64,000 bases of DNA from Glandiceps talaboti (GCF_964340395.1 NC_135559.1:7734759-7798758), one strand, 5' to 3'. Counted from the stretch's first letter, positions 12,521 through 39,296 are shown. Translations and numbers: made by a program. Notes: generated from the letters alone by a model not told the origin.

Positions 12521-12693
12521 GTATTGGTGGTGGGATGATGATGACCTATAGTTTGACACTCTAGTACACTTGAGAGTGTTATTGTTAGGTCTGGACTAAT
12601 ATGGGTGGGTGGGAGGAAGGGTTGATGCCATTGGGTGGGGGAGGAGATGTAATAAAAGATTCTGTTTTCATTTTTCCATGTGCTAAGCGGTAG

Positions 12694-12700
12694 TATAAAT
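12694..12700 (+). promoter_or_regulatory. TATA-like box of sulfotransferase C
   Basis: TATAAAT 109 bp before the ATG of gene C. It is a plausible core promoter element given its distance, but TATA-like strings are common in this AT-rich DNA. Confidence 0.3.
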
Positions 12701-12786
12701 ATATAGCATTTAGATTATGAGGTGTCACATGTTCTAAATAAGACGACTAAAGTGTTCTGGCACCCTCATGCTATACTACTTATTTG

Positions 12787-12802
12787 AGGTCATGCTAGGT
12801 CA
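12787..12802 (+). promoter_or_regulatory. AGGTCA direct repeat, 4-bp spacing (DR4)
   Basis: AGGTCA TGCT AGGTCA lies six bases upstream of the start codon of sulfotransferase C. DR4 elements bind RXR heterodimers (for example with thyroid, LXR or PXR/CAR-type receptors) in other animals. If the TATA-like box at 12694 is used, the element is in the 5' UTR. Confidence 0.4.
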
Positions 12803-12808
12803 AGCAAT

Positions 12809-20273
<7,465 letters not shown>

Positions 20274-20554
20274 ATTATAATAATGTTTATTCACAAATAT
20301 AATAACATAATAATATTAACCTTAAAATAAATACATACACAGAATACATGGCAAAAAGGTCAAGAAATAACAAAGCTAGTTGAACTTTTATCCCTTCGTG
20401 ACTAACAAATGTATTAGTACTTGAAGGTGAATCAACATAGAAAAAAGATTTACAAAATGACAAAACACAGCAAACAACAATGGAACAGTAAAATTGATAC
20501 CCATACAATTTACGAAAATAATATAAAGTTTTACATGATACTACAGCTATATAT

Positions 20555-21330
20555 ATTCTAAGAATAACAGCCATTTAACTGTTTTGTTTAAAAATGCATG
20601 GATGAGTCAATAGACCGAATCTCAACTGGCAGATTATTCCAGGTTTTGACAACAGAGTATGATATGGAAGATTGGCTAAATGTTGCATGTATATACACTA
20701 GAAAGTAGTTACGACTATTTCTTTGTCTGAGATTGAAATGATCTGTAATAGAATGTGCAGACTTATGATACATCAGATCATATATAAAAGAGCTACCTGA
20801 AACTCTGTATAGTTTGAATATATCAAAGTATTTTCAGTTGCCCGAACAATTGGGCAGAATGATTCGTATACGAGCTACATCATTGCACGGACTGCCTTTT
20901 TTGTGCCATCAAATACAATGTGAATGTGTCGAATATGCATTTCCACACATTTATAAACCGTATGTAAGATGAAACTGAATAAGGGATGAATACAAAAGAA
21001 TCAAAGTGTCTAATGGTAAACAATATCTAAGTCTGAATAGCATGCCACACATCGTCTTTGATTTTGTTATGGACATGTGCTATGTGATTAGTGCACTTTA
21101 AATGTTTATCAATAAGGAGACCAACAAAGGGGACAACATCTACTTCACTAATAGTGTCTCTTCTCATTAGAATAGAACCCTTGACATCTACTTGTCCCGT
21201 TTTGCCCCTAAAAATAGTATAATTTGATTTTCTTGTCATCACACCAGTACAGCGCCATCTTTAGATGGTTGGTAGGAATGTCAAGATATATTGAGTGGTT
21301 TGCCGGGAAAGGATGAAACAGATTTGAGTC
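20555..21330 (-). mobile_element. LINE relic, C-terminal part of ORF2
   Basis: The minus strand reads, in several frames, the end of a non-LTR reverse transcriptase: a weak 'YDSNLFHPF', then 'MTRKSNYTIFRGK', 'VPFVGLLIDKHLKCTNHI', 'YRVSGSSFIYDLMYHKSA', then 'LRQRNSRNY' and the typical tail 'YSVVKTWNNLPVEIRS'. Stops and frameshifts are present throughout, so it is inactive. It has the WNxLP tail common to CR1/Jockey/L2-type LINEs. Its 3' edge almost touches the end of sulfotransferase C. Confidence 0.75.
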
Positions 21331-21372
21331 ATAAGTAAACAGTCGAAAATTGATTCTTCTATCTCCCTTAAG

Positions 21373-21664
21373 CAAGAATAGAAATCAAACACTTGTCATT
21401 GTATGAGTGGACATAGGGTCGAAGGTGTTTACAATTTGATAGAGTAAAGTGCTTGACTCATTATTTAGTCAACTCACGCGTTACTGTCCATACCCATTGG
21501 AGAAAATATGAAAAGATAGTACCACAACATAACAGATCTGACAATAGGGATTCAATGACCATATTTCATACCTTTTGTATATAAAACCAACCACTCTTTG
21601 ATAAACTGATGAATACGGAGACGGCCGACTCTTTAGAAAGCGGTCAAATCAAACGACTTCTGTT
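21373..21664 (+). repeat. 280-bp direct repeat, left copy, with TATATAAA
   Basis: Matches 23738-24016 along its length with small indels. It includes a TATATAAA at 21578-21585 and ends at the AAACGACTTCTGTT string present in both copies. It probably marks an old duplication of the lectin upstream region. Confidence 0.7.
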
Positions 21665-21775
21665 GTACACTTTGAAGTGAGTCTCGCTTTAATGAGTAAT
21701 CTGGTACAATGCAAATAGTCACATTTCTTTCCAAAAATGTAAAGTCGAAAATATTGTATTTACTTCTTTCAAAAG

Positions 21776-21918
21776 ATGCATACATACATACATACATACA
21801 TACATACATACATACATACATACATACATACATACATACATACATACATACACGCAAACACGCATACACGCATACACACATACACACACATACATACATA
21901 CATACATACATACATACA

Positions 21919-21952
<34 letters not shown>

Positions 21953-22365
21953 CAAACATGCCTGACTGTATACCTACCAGCCTGCCTGCCTACCTACCTA
22001 CCTACCTGCATGCATGCATGCATGCATACATACATACATACATACATACATACATACATACATACATACACACACAGACAGACACACAGACACACACATA
22101 CATACATACATACATACATACATACATACATACATACATACATACATACATGTACATGCATGCATGCATGCATGCATACGTACGTACGTACGTACGTACG
22201 TACGTACATACATACATACATACATACATACATACATACATACATACATACATACATACACATATACAAACATGCCTGCCTGTATATCTACCAGCCTGCC
22301 TGCCTGCCTACCTGCATGCATGCATGCATACATACATACATACATACATACATACATACATACAT

Positions 22366-22400
<35 letters not shown>

Positions 22401-22450
22401 AACATACATACATACATACATACATACATACATACATACATACATACATT
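21776..22450. repeat. Composite (ATAC)n tetranucleotide array
   Basis: About 670 bp of CATA/TGCA/CGTA/CCTG/CACA variants. Long open frames in several frames and on both strands (up to 247 codons of THTYIH-type repeats) follow from the period and are not genes. Two sub-arrays share the same CAAACATGCCTG internal landmark near 21953 and 22268, so the array has grown by internal duplication. Confidence 0.95.
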
Positions 22451-22965
22451 GATGTCTAAACTTACTGTGATAAAACTTCAACACAAGAATATGCCATGAG
22501 TTGTTTATCAAATAAATCGGCTAAAGAAAATCATACGTTTGATTGTTAGAATGATGTTACATTTTTTTGTAGTGCCACTCTATTGCATCATTTTTGAACT
22601 TATGTGAACTTTAGTCAGTGACCTGATAAAATGCCTACTAATTATGTTTTCTAAAATGGTAAGTAGAGTAAGGCTTTTATTTCCTTCTTTTTGATATAAT
22701 TACAGAATTTTTTTCACTTGCTAGTTACAATACCGTGTCTCTTAGCACATATTTCACATGATCACGCCACAGAGATTAAATACTTGCCAAAAAATGGGCT
22801 CGAATATAGTACCATATCTCCAAGAAGAGAATGTACATACATGTTATAAATTGTTCCATGTGGACTTATCAAATTATAACACCTGTTCGAAGTGCACTTT
22901 ATAAAGAAAATGCCACTTACAAACATCTGGCTTGTAAGATACAAAGTATACAAAATGAATGAAAA

Positions 22966-22997
<32 letters not shown>

Positions 22998-23210
22998 GTT
23001 GTCACATGTCTCAGTTTTAGATGGTGTATTTCCTGTGATTGAAAGCCTCATGTAAAACGTTTTTGTTATTAATTCGATGATTTGTCATGACTAAAACTGT
23101 AATTAATTAAGTACATTCTTATTACTAAAGATTGTCGATAATGTTATTTTGTCTAGTAATAATTTTCTCAGGTCCATATATACACTACAATAACGCAAAA
23201 AGTGTACTTT

Positions 23211-23246
<36 letters not shown>

Positions 23247-23737
23247 TATTGAATTTTAGCGAATTCCATGTCTTCGACTTCAAGAACACAATCTCTTTCT
23301 ATTAGGGAAAGGAGTATACCAAATCTAAATTGAGCCATGATCGAGCCTTTGGAGAGAGACATTTCCCCGCATACACAATTTTCTTTTCCATGTGTTTGTC
23401 TTAAAGTAATTTTTGGGTTTGCTATAAATGAAAGAAACTCACCATAAAGTAATAATGAATTTGTCTTTCCTCATTTATAACAAATTTAAAGTAATATGTT
23501 CTCATCTTAGGTTCTCATTCCAATTTGTTGGCATGAGCATTCCTTAATAAAGCAATTGCTTCTTCAGAACTTTCTAGTTGAGTTCCATATTGGTAAATTT
23601 ATGTTCTAGACCTAATTCGGAAAAAAAATCGCGTCATGGCTCCAGTTTTTGGATTCACGAAATAAGGTAAAATCCTACAGAAACACTGTAATCTGATATC
23701 TTCATTTATAATTCATTGTATTTTCCTTAATCAACAA

Positions 23738-24016
23738 TAGAAATGAAACAAGCCATTATATGAGTGGACATAGGGTTGAAGGTGTCTCCAATTTGATAGA
23801 GTAAAGTGTTTGACTCATTATTAAGTCAACTCACGTTACTGTCCAAACCCATTGGAGAAAATATGAAAAGATAGTACCACAACAGATCTGACAATATAGA
23901 TTCACTGACCATATTTCGCAAACACACTTTTCATCTTTGTATATAAAACCAATTAGGCGTTGATAATATGGAGACCAGTTCTTTAGAAAACGGTAAAATC
24001 AAACGACTTCTGTTAT
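23738..24016 (+). promoter_or_regulatory. 280-bp direct repeat, right copy; candidate lectin promoter
   Basis: Second copy of the repeat at 21373-21664. It contains TATATAAA at 23941-23948, about 345 bp before a consensus donor at 24287 that fits a noncoding first exon of the lectin. Promoter function is inferred from position and the TATA box only. Confidence 0.35.
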
Positions 24017-24286
24017 GAAAACCATACGATTGATTAAAACTTACATAACTTTTTCATAACGACTAAGAGCAGCGGGCTTAAAACGGGGGAAACAGTTTGA
24101 CACATAAAATTACAATACGTAAACCATTTTCATCTTGTCTACCATTTCAAATGAGTGGATATTGTAATTCAAAAGAGAACCCCCCGGATGGAAAAATTAG
24201 TTAAATAACCCCTTAATCTACCAAACGCGTCAACTTCTGAAGTCATTCATCAAGTCGAAGAGAAGATACGCGGGCGCTTGAGTTAG

Positions 24287-24932
24287 GTGAGTATTTTGTT
24301 TTCTTTCGAATATTTCCAACTGTACACATTCTGAATCAGAATGATATCGTCTAAGGCTACACTGTAAGCATACCGGAATTAATTGTATTTTAGTCTTTTA
24401 ATGAATATTTTTTTCAAAGCTTTTACATGTTCACTTTTATCTCAGCGTGATGTTTTTAGCTACGGAAACATAAGAGCATCGTTATTCATAAAAACCATCA
24501 CTTGCATGCACAAGTCTTAGTTCGTCATTGCGTACATGTACATGTATTACGTTTTATACTCATGTCACAGAAAAGAAAGTTCTTCCTAAGCTTGTCTGTG
24601 GTTTGTGGTTTACAAAACAACAGCTCAGTCAAAATGAACACGCAGTTGTAGTAGAGATTTCACTTTGTCTTGAGAGTTACCTTATTTTTGTATATTTCAC
24701 ATCGTACATTCAAACTCTTTTATACATTATATATAAGTAATATTACCTATGACATGTAAAGGCTGTTGTGTCTTATCCAATAGTTTCATTGTTAATTCAC
24801 AGTGGCTGACAATATTTTAAATGTGTACAAGGACATGACGTTTAATTCCAAAGATTGAAAATCAGCACATGATAACATTTTCCCAGAACGATACTTTCAT
24901 TCTTACTTCTGACTATTTATCCATTGTTACAG
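24287..24932 (+). other. Putative intron in the lectin 5' UTR
   Basis: Consensus donor GTGAGT at 24287 follows a GC-richer stretch. The matching acceptor ends at 24932, 27 bp before the ATG at 24960. It separates a likely noncoding exon (ending 24286) from the signal-peptide exon. Confidence 0.4.
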
Positions 24933-24959
24933 TAATCGGATAAGAATAAAGACAAGGTG

Positions 24960-30605
<5,646 letters not shown>

Positions 30606-30738
30606 TAACGATGCACCTTAGTGTGAGGCTGAAACTACACCTTGGCAAAGTGTGACGTACACTACCAATCCTACCGTACTATTAACACTTATCAATTAGT
30701 CTATATTCTCACTGTACACTCTAATTAGTTTGTCTTAA

Positions 30739-30744
30739 AATAAA
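30739..30744 (+). terminator. Lectin polyadenylation signal
   Basis: AATAAA 134 bp after the lectin stop codon. Confidence 0.45.
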
Positions 30745-31259
30745 CTATCAATATCGCAAAGAATACAAAATGTCTGAATTTATCTTTTCACATTCACAAC
30801 ATCGTATATTTCTGTAAGATCGGAAAACTTTAACAATAAGTTTTGTCTTTTCTTATTATAAACTACAGTTGCCCATCTACATACATTCATCACGACCTGT
30901 TCCAATCTCCCAATCAGTCTTATAATTTAGTGTACAACCTCTGTATCAGTTTTAAATGTTTTCATTATAACTATATGTAAGATCAACAGATAGGGAACGA
31001 TTTCTGGATGTAGCTATAGATCAGTATATATTTGAACATAAGAGGGCTATAGTTTATAAACTTGTTGTGCAGTGCAGCAGTAAAATGTGAATTCTCATAG
31101 TTGACTTAGATGTGAAATGCAAAACCTCAAATTGCAATTAGACTTTAAGAAGTGTTAATTGATGGTTGATGGACTAACAGACTGATTGGCGAGCTGGCTT
31201 GCCCACTAATTGGCCAAACTCGAGATTGACCAATCGACCGACGACAGTGGTGGCCTATC

Positions 31260-31862
<603 letters not shown>

Positions 31863-32274
31863 CATATACAGATTGGAAAAGGGCGCATCCTATCACAGCT
31901 AAAGAATTCCAGAGTCATCCATTTACAAATCAGTATACTCCACATATTTTCAATAATTATTTTTGACAATGACTTTGACAATGTTTATGCTACAGTTTTA
32001 ATTTGGGAATTACAGTACAACTCGGAGTCCATAGTCTGCAGATTGTCATGATAAATCTCACATCAGTAGGTCTTAACTTTATCAGAAAGTCTGGAAATTG
32101 CTATAAACAACAGTCTGACACTAAAAAGAAATGAGTTCGAATTCCCATATTTGAGTTTTGAAAGCTTGGGTTTTAAAGGGCAGCGACACAACACAGTGTA
32201 CGTGTGCGTTTCTCCACGCGTACGGCCTCACATTGTATGTAGCCTTCAGTGCTATGACCTGCTTTTAATATTTG

Positions 32275-32304
32275 AGGTCATACACGGGTCATACTAAAAG
32301 GTCA
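32275..32304 (+). promoter_or_regulatory. Three AGGTCA-type half-sites before sulfotransferase D
   Basis: AGGTCA (32275-32280), GGGTCA (32286-32291) and AGGTCA (32299-32304) lie in the same orientation with spacings of 5 and 7 bp; the last ends six bases before the ATG. A TGACCT in opposite orientation lies at 32255-32260. DR5 is the classical retinoic-acid-receptor type spacing. The last half-site and its flank are conserved with gene C. Confidence 0.4.
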
Positions 32305-32310
32305 AGCAAT

Positions 32311-35300
32311 ATGGCTTCAGTGCAACCTCCTCAAGTTGACGTCCGTACTCAGGAGAGACAACCTGTCATCGATGGCATGCAGTTCCCAAAGTTTGTATGT
32401 GAGGACACAATTCGTCGAATACCCAGTATGGAAGTACGTGATGACGATATATGGTTGGTTTCCTACCCAAAGTCAGGTAAGTAAAAGGACCGATATTTGT
32501 GTACAGTGTTGCCTTTCCTTTTAGGCCCGGGGGCTGACGTGACATGTCAACTGGCTTGGTTCGAACGACGCATAGAATACAGACAACTGCCTTGGACTTG
32601 AGTTGACCGTACGGGTGGCCACTGACCAGCTGTCATACTGCGGCCTGGAAGAAATCACAACCAGCCGAGTGTGATAAGGATATTTCCCATATCTCACTCC
32701 AGTGGCCATGGTTTTTCCAGTGCCTGAACGCCTGTCACATTTCATTGAATTTATGTTTTGACTCAAAGGGTACATGGTTAATTACTCCCAATTAGTGGCT
32801 AATAATTCTCTTCAGCAACTAAATGATGTTGGTAGCTGATACACTTGTATTCCTTTTTACCTTAAGTAAGGGAAGGTTATATTTTATATAGGGAGGGGGT
32901 GTTCATGTGTCAGTCTGTCTGGCTGGCTGCCTGGCTTGCTGCCTGGCTGTCTGTGTCATCGTTTCTCAAACACGGCTTGCTCGATTGAAATTAAATTTAG
33001 TACACATCCTTCTTTATCATAAGATTAGATTTGGATATAATCAATGCAATAACCAGACAATGGCCAGATTTCAACAACAACAAAACATTTGTGCCAAGTC
33101 ATCAAATTTAAACTTAACAAGTTAGAGTTATATAATGTTATGTAATCTTTGTTCTCGTCCCTTTTGTCATTACTCCAATGTGCTATTGTTATTTCCTCCT
33201 AATCAATCTTTCATGAGTTTCAATTCATGCATTCTCACTTGATTGATAAATTATCTATTTTATTCTGTTTCGTTTTTTGACTGTAAATTTTACCTCTTGA
33301 AGAGGGTGCTCCTACATTGAAGGAGGAATATCCAACACAATCCAATACAACCAACCAACCAACCAACCACAAAAGAAAAGAAAGAAAAACAGAAAGCCAA
33401 CTAACAATTCAAGCTGATTTTGTTAGGCACCAACACACCCCCACTCATCAAATATTCTGATAATTCAGCTATGGGATAAATTTGTCCAATTTCCGCATAC
33501 ACTATCTTCTATCAACTCTTAGGGAAATTTCTTAGAGAATCTTTTCACTCACACAGGTCATATATGGACGTATACCGCTGGTTTCTTGTTACTAAAAGCA
33601 AAATTCGTCTGTTATGGCTGGAAATTGAACCGGGGCTCAGGCTTGTCAGGCAAGAATTTTGCAACTGAATTACCAATGCTTAATTTGATTTTTTTTACAT
33701 TCCGTAAGAGAAAGCTATGGTTTTAATAGTGATGTGTGTATGAGTGTCTGTCTGTCTGTCTGTCCATCTGTTTGTGTCATTGTGTTCTCAATTCCAACGA
33801 TATTTGGTAAACATATTCTAGGGTTAAGGATAGACCTGGTTGATGTTAACAGAGCGCATATGTTTTGTAAAGCTTGTTGATGTAGCTTTTATCCGTAATG
33901 AGCAATATATATTTAAGCTTTCTTAAGAGTGTACACTTCAAATTCCATATCATTTGGCTCATACATCAGCCATAAAAAACGCACATCCTGTAAAGCTTGT
34001 TGATAAAGTGTTTAGTTTTAATGAGTCATTTGCTATATCCTCAAGTATGCACACTTCAAATTCCAAATGATTTGGTACATACATCAACCATAACAAAGCA
34101 CACATACGTGTTCAATAAAGCTTGTTTGTTTAGTTCTAAACTCAGCAGGTATATTTTCATGTTAAATTACTCAAGTCATACAGTTTTTAGAATGGCCTCT
34201 GTGTATACACATTACAATCCCTCCAATGACCCATAATCTGATAATATGTTATGTCTTTAGGTACACATTGGATGAAAGGTATTATATTCCAAATCTACAA
34301 TCATGACACCCCAGAAGGCAGAGGTGAAGTAAAAGATCGAGGATCAAATGAATATTTTAAAATGCTAGAACAGTCACCTGAATCAGGTAGGTTATGACAT
34401 ACCCGTCAGAAGTCGCTGTTTTACATAGAGACAATCTAATCATGGATTCTGAATGTGTTACATCTTAGAGGAAATATATAATCAAAACAACTTGAAAGGA
34501 AAACAGTCGGTCGGGAAGTAAATTTTATAGAGTCAAACTCGACATTAAAAGAAATGGATAATTAAAACAGTTTGTTAATGTTGTATACATGTTTCTAACT
34601 TTCTATTCTCACATGCTTCCTACTCTTTAGGTAATCCCAGTGTAGACGTACTAACAAAGATGGCCCCTGAAGAAAGACGTTTTATTGATACTCATTTACC
34701 GCCAGCATTTTTGCCAGAAGCATATTTTGAAAAGAAACCAAAGGTAACCACAAATGATTTAACGAGGATAAAATCAGGTTACATTAGATATATTAGATAA
34801 GATTAGATTTTTAATCCATGGCTCAATGTTGATACAAGATAGCATGGTGCTATCGGTAACTTAACATCTCAAACCCCTTGCACCATAATGGTGATAGTAA
34901 TTGTACACAGTAACATTTGCCTAAATTCAGTGATTTCTAAATATTAACTTCAGTGTGCATTCATTTACCAAGAGTAACATTTTCATATTTAAATCACATA
35001 TGATAATTCTAATTCATCAAATCATCTTGCAAAAATCAAATACACAACAAACCTAGCAACATCACTACCGACTAATCAACGATCATACTTATTGACAAGC
35101 ATCATTTGGCTGACTTCAATATTTCTGATCAAACACAGTGTGTATATGCAATGAACATTTTTTCTTCATCCCTAGGAATATCCCCAACAATGAACAAACT
35201 AATCTGCAGTTGTGTATGTAAAGCATCGGGTCATCTTGCATTGATGATTAATTTACCACACTCAATTCAATTGTGCAGCAAAGATCATTATCAAGAAGGT

Positions 35301-38219
35301 TCTATGTAGCCCTTATTCCCCAATTCATTCAGCCAAGGAAAATACGAGTGACGTAAGGGGGCCTGGTCACTACGAATCACTAGCGCCAGTAGTATCAAAG
35401 AAAAATCGGGGAAAGTAATGGCAATTTTGAAAGTTTTGACTCATATTTCGAACACAGCAGAACCAGTGATGTAGACACGCGTTGACATGACGTATAACGA
35501 CCAGAATATATATTCCATATTTTTTGTTCAACTTGGCTCGCGCATGGTATAATACATGTTTACGTTTTCACTTTCAGACAATATGCATCCTTAGAAATCC
35601 AAAGGATACAGCATTGTCACTCTGGCATTTTATGAAAACCAGCCCTACATTGGATTATCCTGAAAATTGGGAAAAGCATCTTGAGAATTTTTTACAAGGA
35701 AATGGTAATTTTAATACAGTACTTTAACTTCCAAGTGTGTGGAATCCCTTGTGTAACTAGTTCGATTAAATTGATTGTATTTGATATATTGCGTCATTAA
35801 ACTTGACTTATGTTTCAAAATACACCACTCACTTCCATGTAGTTTCAGAGATAAGGTGGTCCACAGTGAGCTCACATACAGTGTATAAGAAGTCTTATGT
35901 AATCAATGATAAGCACATTGTAAAAGGGGGTAAGGGACATTTTCTGAACTCACAGTTATGCTACTTGGTCCAAGTTGATATAAACTCATGGCTATTTAAC
36001 AAGGAAAGTGTATCTTGTCTTCATGACACCTTATGATTACCATAGAGTGTTCAATGAATTATTGATATACTTGTGTTGTATACTTTTCAGCGTCATTTTC
36101 CAAAGCGAATTTCGCATTTTGAATGTTATTATTTTTTTAAAAAGAAGAAAAAAAGGGGCAAGCGTACTAAAAGTGAGTCTGATGTTCATGGGATCACAAA
36201 TACAGGGATATCAGACCGTGAAGTATTCAATTGTGTACATCTGATGTGAAAGTCAGATTTTGAAAAAGCTAGTTGATACAATTACAAGTTTGAATTTAAC
36301 CATCATGACCCAGCTGGGTGCCGACTGAACAGCCTTAGTATGTTTATGATAAGAATTCCACTTGTCATTTACTGACTGAAATCTACCTTACACAATGAAT
36401 TTCTTCTGACTAGTTACATACGTACACTTAGCAGTTTAGCACAGTAAGACTTTTTCAAATTTGTTGTAATTAGGCATGGTCGTGGATAATGAATATGTAA
36501 ACGAAGATTTCAATTACATTTTCCGTCAGAGAACACGAAGATAACGTATTACGTTTGCAGTGAGTGTTCAAGTTGTATGCCATAAATTTTGTATTTTAAG
36601 AATATGTATATGGCATACATTTTATAAAAACACAATTGTCGGCTGTCAACTTACACTAGCCAGCATACATGGATCTGTTGATTTTGCAACCAGTGGTGTA
36701 GATCAGTATTTGTAAGTCTTTCTACATTCAGTGTTGAATGTTTTTTCTTTCAATAGTAGTGTATGGGTCGCATGCTGATTACGTCACTTCCTGGTGGAAC
36801 TTGAAGATTAACGGCAATGTCCTATATATGACATACGAGAACTTGAAAAAGGTGACCTTTATAATGATTTAATCAATCATCAGGGAGGCATGCAGAACTG
36901 AGCGATGAAGCTCTATTGTTGAGAATGTGTTCGTCTTTCTTCTAAAAGTGTGGTCCCAGGTTTCATTATCACTTCAAAGGTTTTTATCCACGAGCACTTC
37001 TCTCGTTCAGTTACGCATGTCACAACAAATGGTGGACATAACCCTGTCACTGAAATAATGTAGTAAAACTTTTATCTCTAATGCCTCTTTCTTTTTTAAC
37101 AGTGTTTATCGATATCATTTTCAGGACCTAAAACATGGTGTGTTAATGATTGCAAAATTTCTTGATATAACACTAACAGACGAAGTAGCTGATGTGATAA
37201 CAGAAAGGTGCACCTTCAGTAGTATGAAAGCCAAGTCAGATGCAAAGAAAGAAGATGACGTTCGCGGGTCGGGTGTGATGTACCGAAAAGGTGCAGTTCT
37301 TTATTTTTGCTCTTGCAGTTTATGAAATACACATGGTGTATGTGATTCATTAAAGGGAGAATGGTTCTTGAGACTTATTTTTCAAACATAGTCAATGTTT
37401 GATTACTTATGCTGGACAGTACATTATAGTTACTTTAGAACGGTAAATTGGAAATGGATGCGACCTTTTGATCTGTCTACTACGGATCTAGTCATGCATT
37501 GATTTAATTATTCAGAATTAGTCTCTCTTCATGAGGGAATAACAATATAACTTATATGTCCGTAAATCGTTGGCAGTTGGTGTCCTTGGTCCCTGTTTAT
37601 GATGAGTCTTCTTTCTGTCTGATGTAGATGGCTTCCTTTGCTTTACTTTTCTGAGAGAGCAGTTGACGGTGAATCATTTCGTGATCAAGGACATGGTCCA
37701 TAGGGGACGGATCGACACGTAGCATTAATTTCCAGTTTACCGTTCCGAGTAACTATCTTTTACTGTCCTATTGATTCTTGGAACCATGAACACTATATTC
37801 TCCAGTAATTATATTTATTATCTTAAAAATCTCACCTTACATCTGTTTTTACATATACCAAGGTATGATGCATCTATTGTAATTAATATAGTTAACAAAT
37901 GACGTCATTTTAATATAGTATCTGTTGATGATTTATACATTAACCCCATGCTGCAGTTGATTGTGATCTCGTCATAATAAATAATGTACAGCTTTTACCA
38001 ACTATTACTGGTAACCATAGATACCATGAAACTTACAATGACGTCATTCCATATGTATGCCTGTTCGGTATTTTATGCAATTCATTGTCTTATTCTGTTT
38101 TATTAATAGGTCTTGCTGGTGACTGGAAAACGAGTTTCACTGTAGCACAAAGTGAGCGTTTCGATGGTTTTTTCAGAGAAAAGTTTAACAATTTAGGGTT
38201 TGAATTTGAGTACGAGTAA
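32311..38219 (+). CDS. Cytosolic sulfotransferase D, intact
   Basis: PAPS-dependent sulfotransferase of 300 aa, the most divergent of the cluster. Exons: 32311-32476, 34261-34386, 34631-34743, 35578-35704, 36757-36851, 37125-37290, 38110-38219 (TAA 38217-38219), all in phase. An upstream in-frame ATG exists at 32272, but the start chosen matches those of B and C. Motifs: 'YPKSGTHW', catalytic His in 'THLPPAF' (exon 3; closest of the set to the THLP of vertebrate SULT1), 'RNPKDTALSLWHF' (exon 4), and 'GLAGDWK' plus 'KTSFTVAQSE' (exon 7), which match vertebrate SULTs more closely than A-C do. Exon 6 is 6 bp longer than in B and C. A repeat copy ends about 20 bp before the exon 4 acceptor. Convergent with the ABCC gene, stop to stop 2.6 kb. 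Confidence 0.94.
33770..34200. repeat. Tandem repeat, about 123-bp unit
   Basis: Three imperfect units in intron 1 of sulfotransferase D. The AAAGCTTGTT landmark occurs at about 33869, 33992 and 34117, each preceded by a TTCAAATTCCA..ATTTGG block. Noncoding. Confidence 0.7.
35303..35557 (+). mobile_element. MITE-like repeat copy abutting a splice acceptor
   Basis: About 250 bp resembling 38298-38590 (shared landmarks: GGGGAAAGTAATGG, ACAGCAGAACCAG, ATATATTCCATATTTTT, CAACTTGGCTCG). It ends about 20 bp before exon 4 of sulfotransferase D, so the branch-point region of intron 3 is probably inside or next to the element. Confidence 0.65.
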
Positions 38220-38297
38220 CTATTGTACTCGCGGTATAATACAATAATAACGTATTTGTATAAGACAGTACAACCGATGGGTATGTAAATGTTATTC

Positions 38298-38590
38298 CCC
38301 AATATTTTTCTTCGTTCAGGGATATACAAGTGACCTACGGGGCCTTTGTCACTACGAGTCACTAGATGAGTAGTGACAACCCTTAGGTCACGAGTATTTT
38401 CTGGCTCAATGAAGGAAAATATTGGAGAATAACATAATTATACCAGCGCCCGTAATATCACAGAAAAAACGGGGAAAGTAATGGTATTTTCGAATACAGC
38501 AGAACCAGGGTTGTTGTCGTGACATAGAACGACAAGAGTATATATTCCATATTTTTGTCCAACTTGGCTCGTGCATGGTACAAATTTATG
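38298..38590. mobile_element. MITE-like element with palindromic left half
   Basis: Positions about 38298-38440 fold back on themselves (arms about 60 bp around GTCACTACGAGTCACTAG), followed by a nonpalindromic part shared with the copy at 35303-35557. It starts 80 bp after the stop of sulfotransferase D and thus probably lies in its 3' UTR. Confidence 0.65.
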
Positions 38591-39296
38591 TATGCGTTGT
38601 GTTTGAATAAATTTGACATGAGAACATATAATAACATGGTACTTATGAAAACAAGGTAAATATTTATATTGTCACCTCGATCAGTTACATTAAGTGTTAA
38701 ACCATGGGTTAATAACATCCTTACATGGCAACTTGTCCCCTACCTTTAGTTTATTGACAGTGATATCCATACAATGGCATTATTTGACCTTGCAGATAGG
38801 TGTCAAGGTCAAATTGCATAAACTCAATAGTCTTGGAAATATAACCAAGACAACACAAATGCAGTTACTTGAATCGGGTGCCTTTGACTCAGTTTGTAAG
38901 ATATTGCACAAATTGAGGATTTTTAGGATGAAAATGTCCGTTGTTTGCCAACACTTATCATAGCTTTTTATATGAAAGAGACAAATGTCTTATGTAACCA
39001 TTGACACTCAGTCTGTTTGAAGGAACATGTCGATCATATACTGTGCTGGCAATTTAGTGAGTTTGTACTTCGTCTATACGACTGGTATAGTTTACTTTGA
39101 TGAATAAAATGACGTAAATGTAGGCGTCCAAACATAAACTGTTTTAGACAAGTGAAAGGGAAGCACGTGAAATGTTCCTACACGTGTATTTTCACGTGTA
39201 TTTTCAGTTTCGTTGTTCTTTGATGTTCTAGCCATCAAATAGTAAACATGTATACTGAGTAGAATTAAATCTCAAGACGAGAAAAATCTGTCGTAT

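Larger units (their letters stand above)
20274..24932. other. Intergenic, sulfotransferase C to lectin
   Basis: 4.6 kb without a supported gene. It holds a LINE tail (20555-21330, minus), two copies of a 280-bp TATA-containing repeat, a 670-bp tetranucleotide array, short (AATC)n (22966-22998) and (ATC)n (23212-23247) runs, and a likely noncoding first exon of the lectin ending at 24286. Confidence 0.6.

Noticed and set aside
21709-22511. Long open frames up to 247 codons on both strands in the ATAC array
   Set aside because: They follow from a 4-bp repeat lacking stop triplets; composition is THTYIH/CMYV repeats, with no splice signals or conserved domain.
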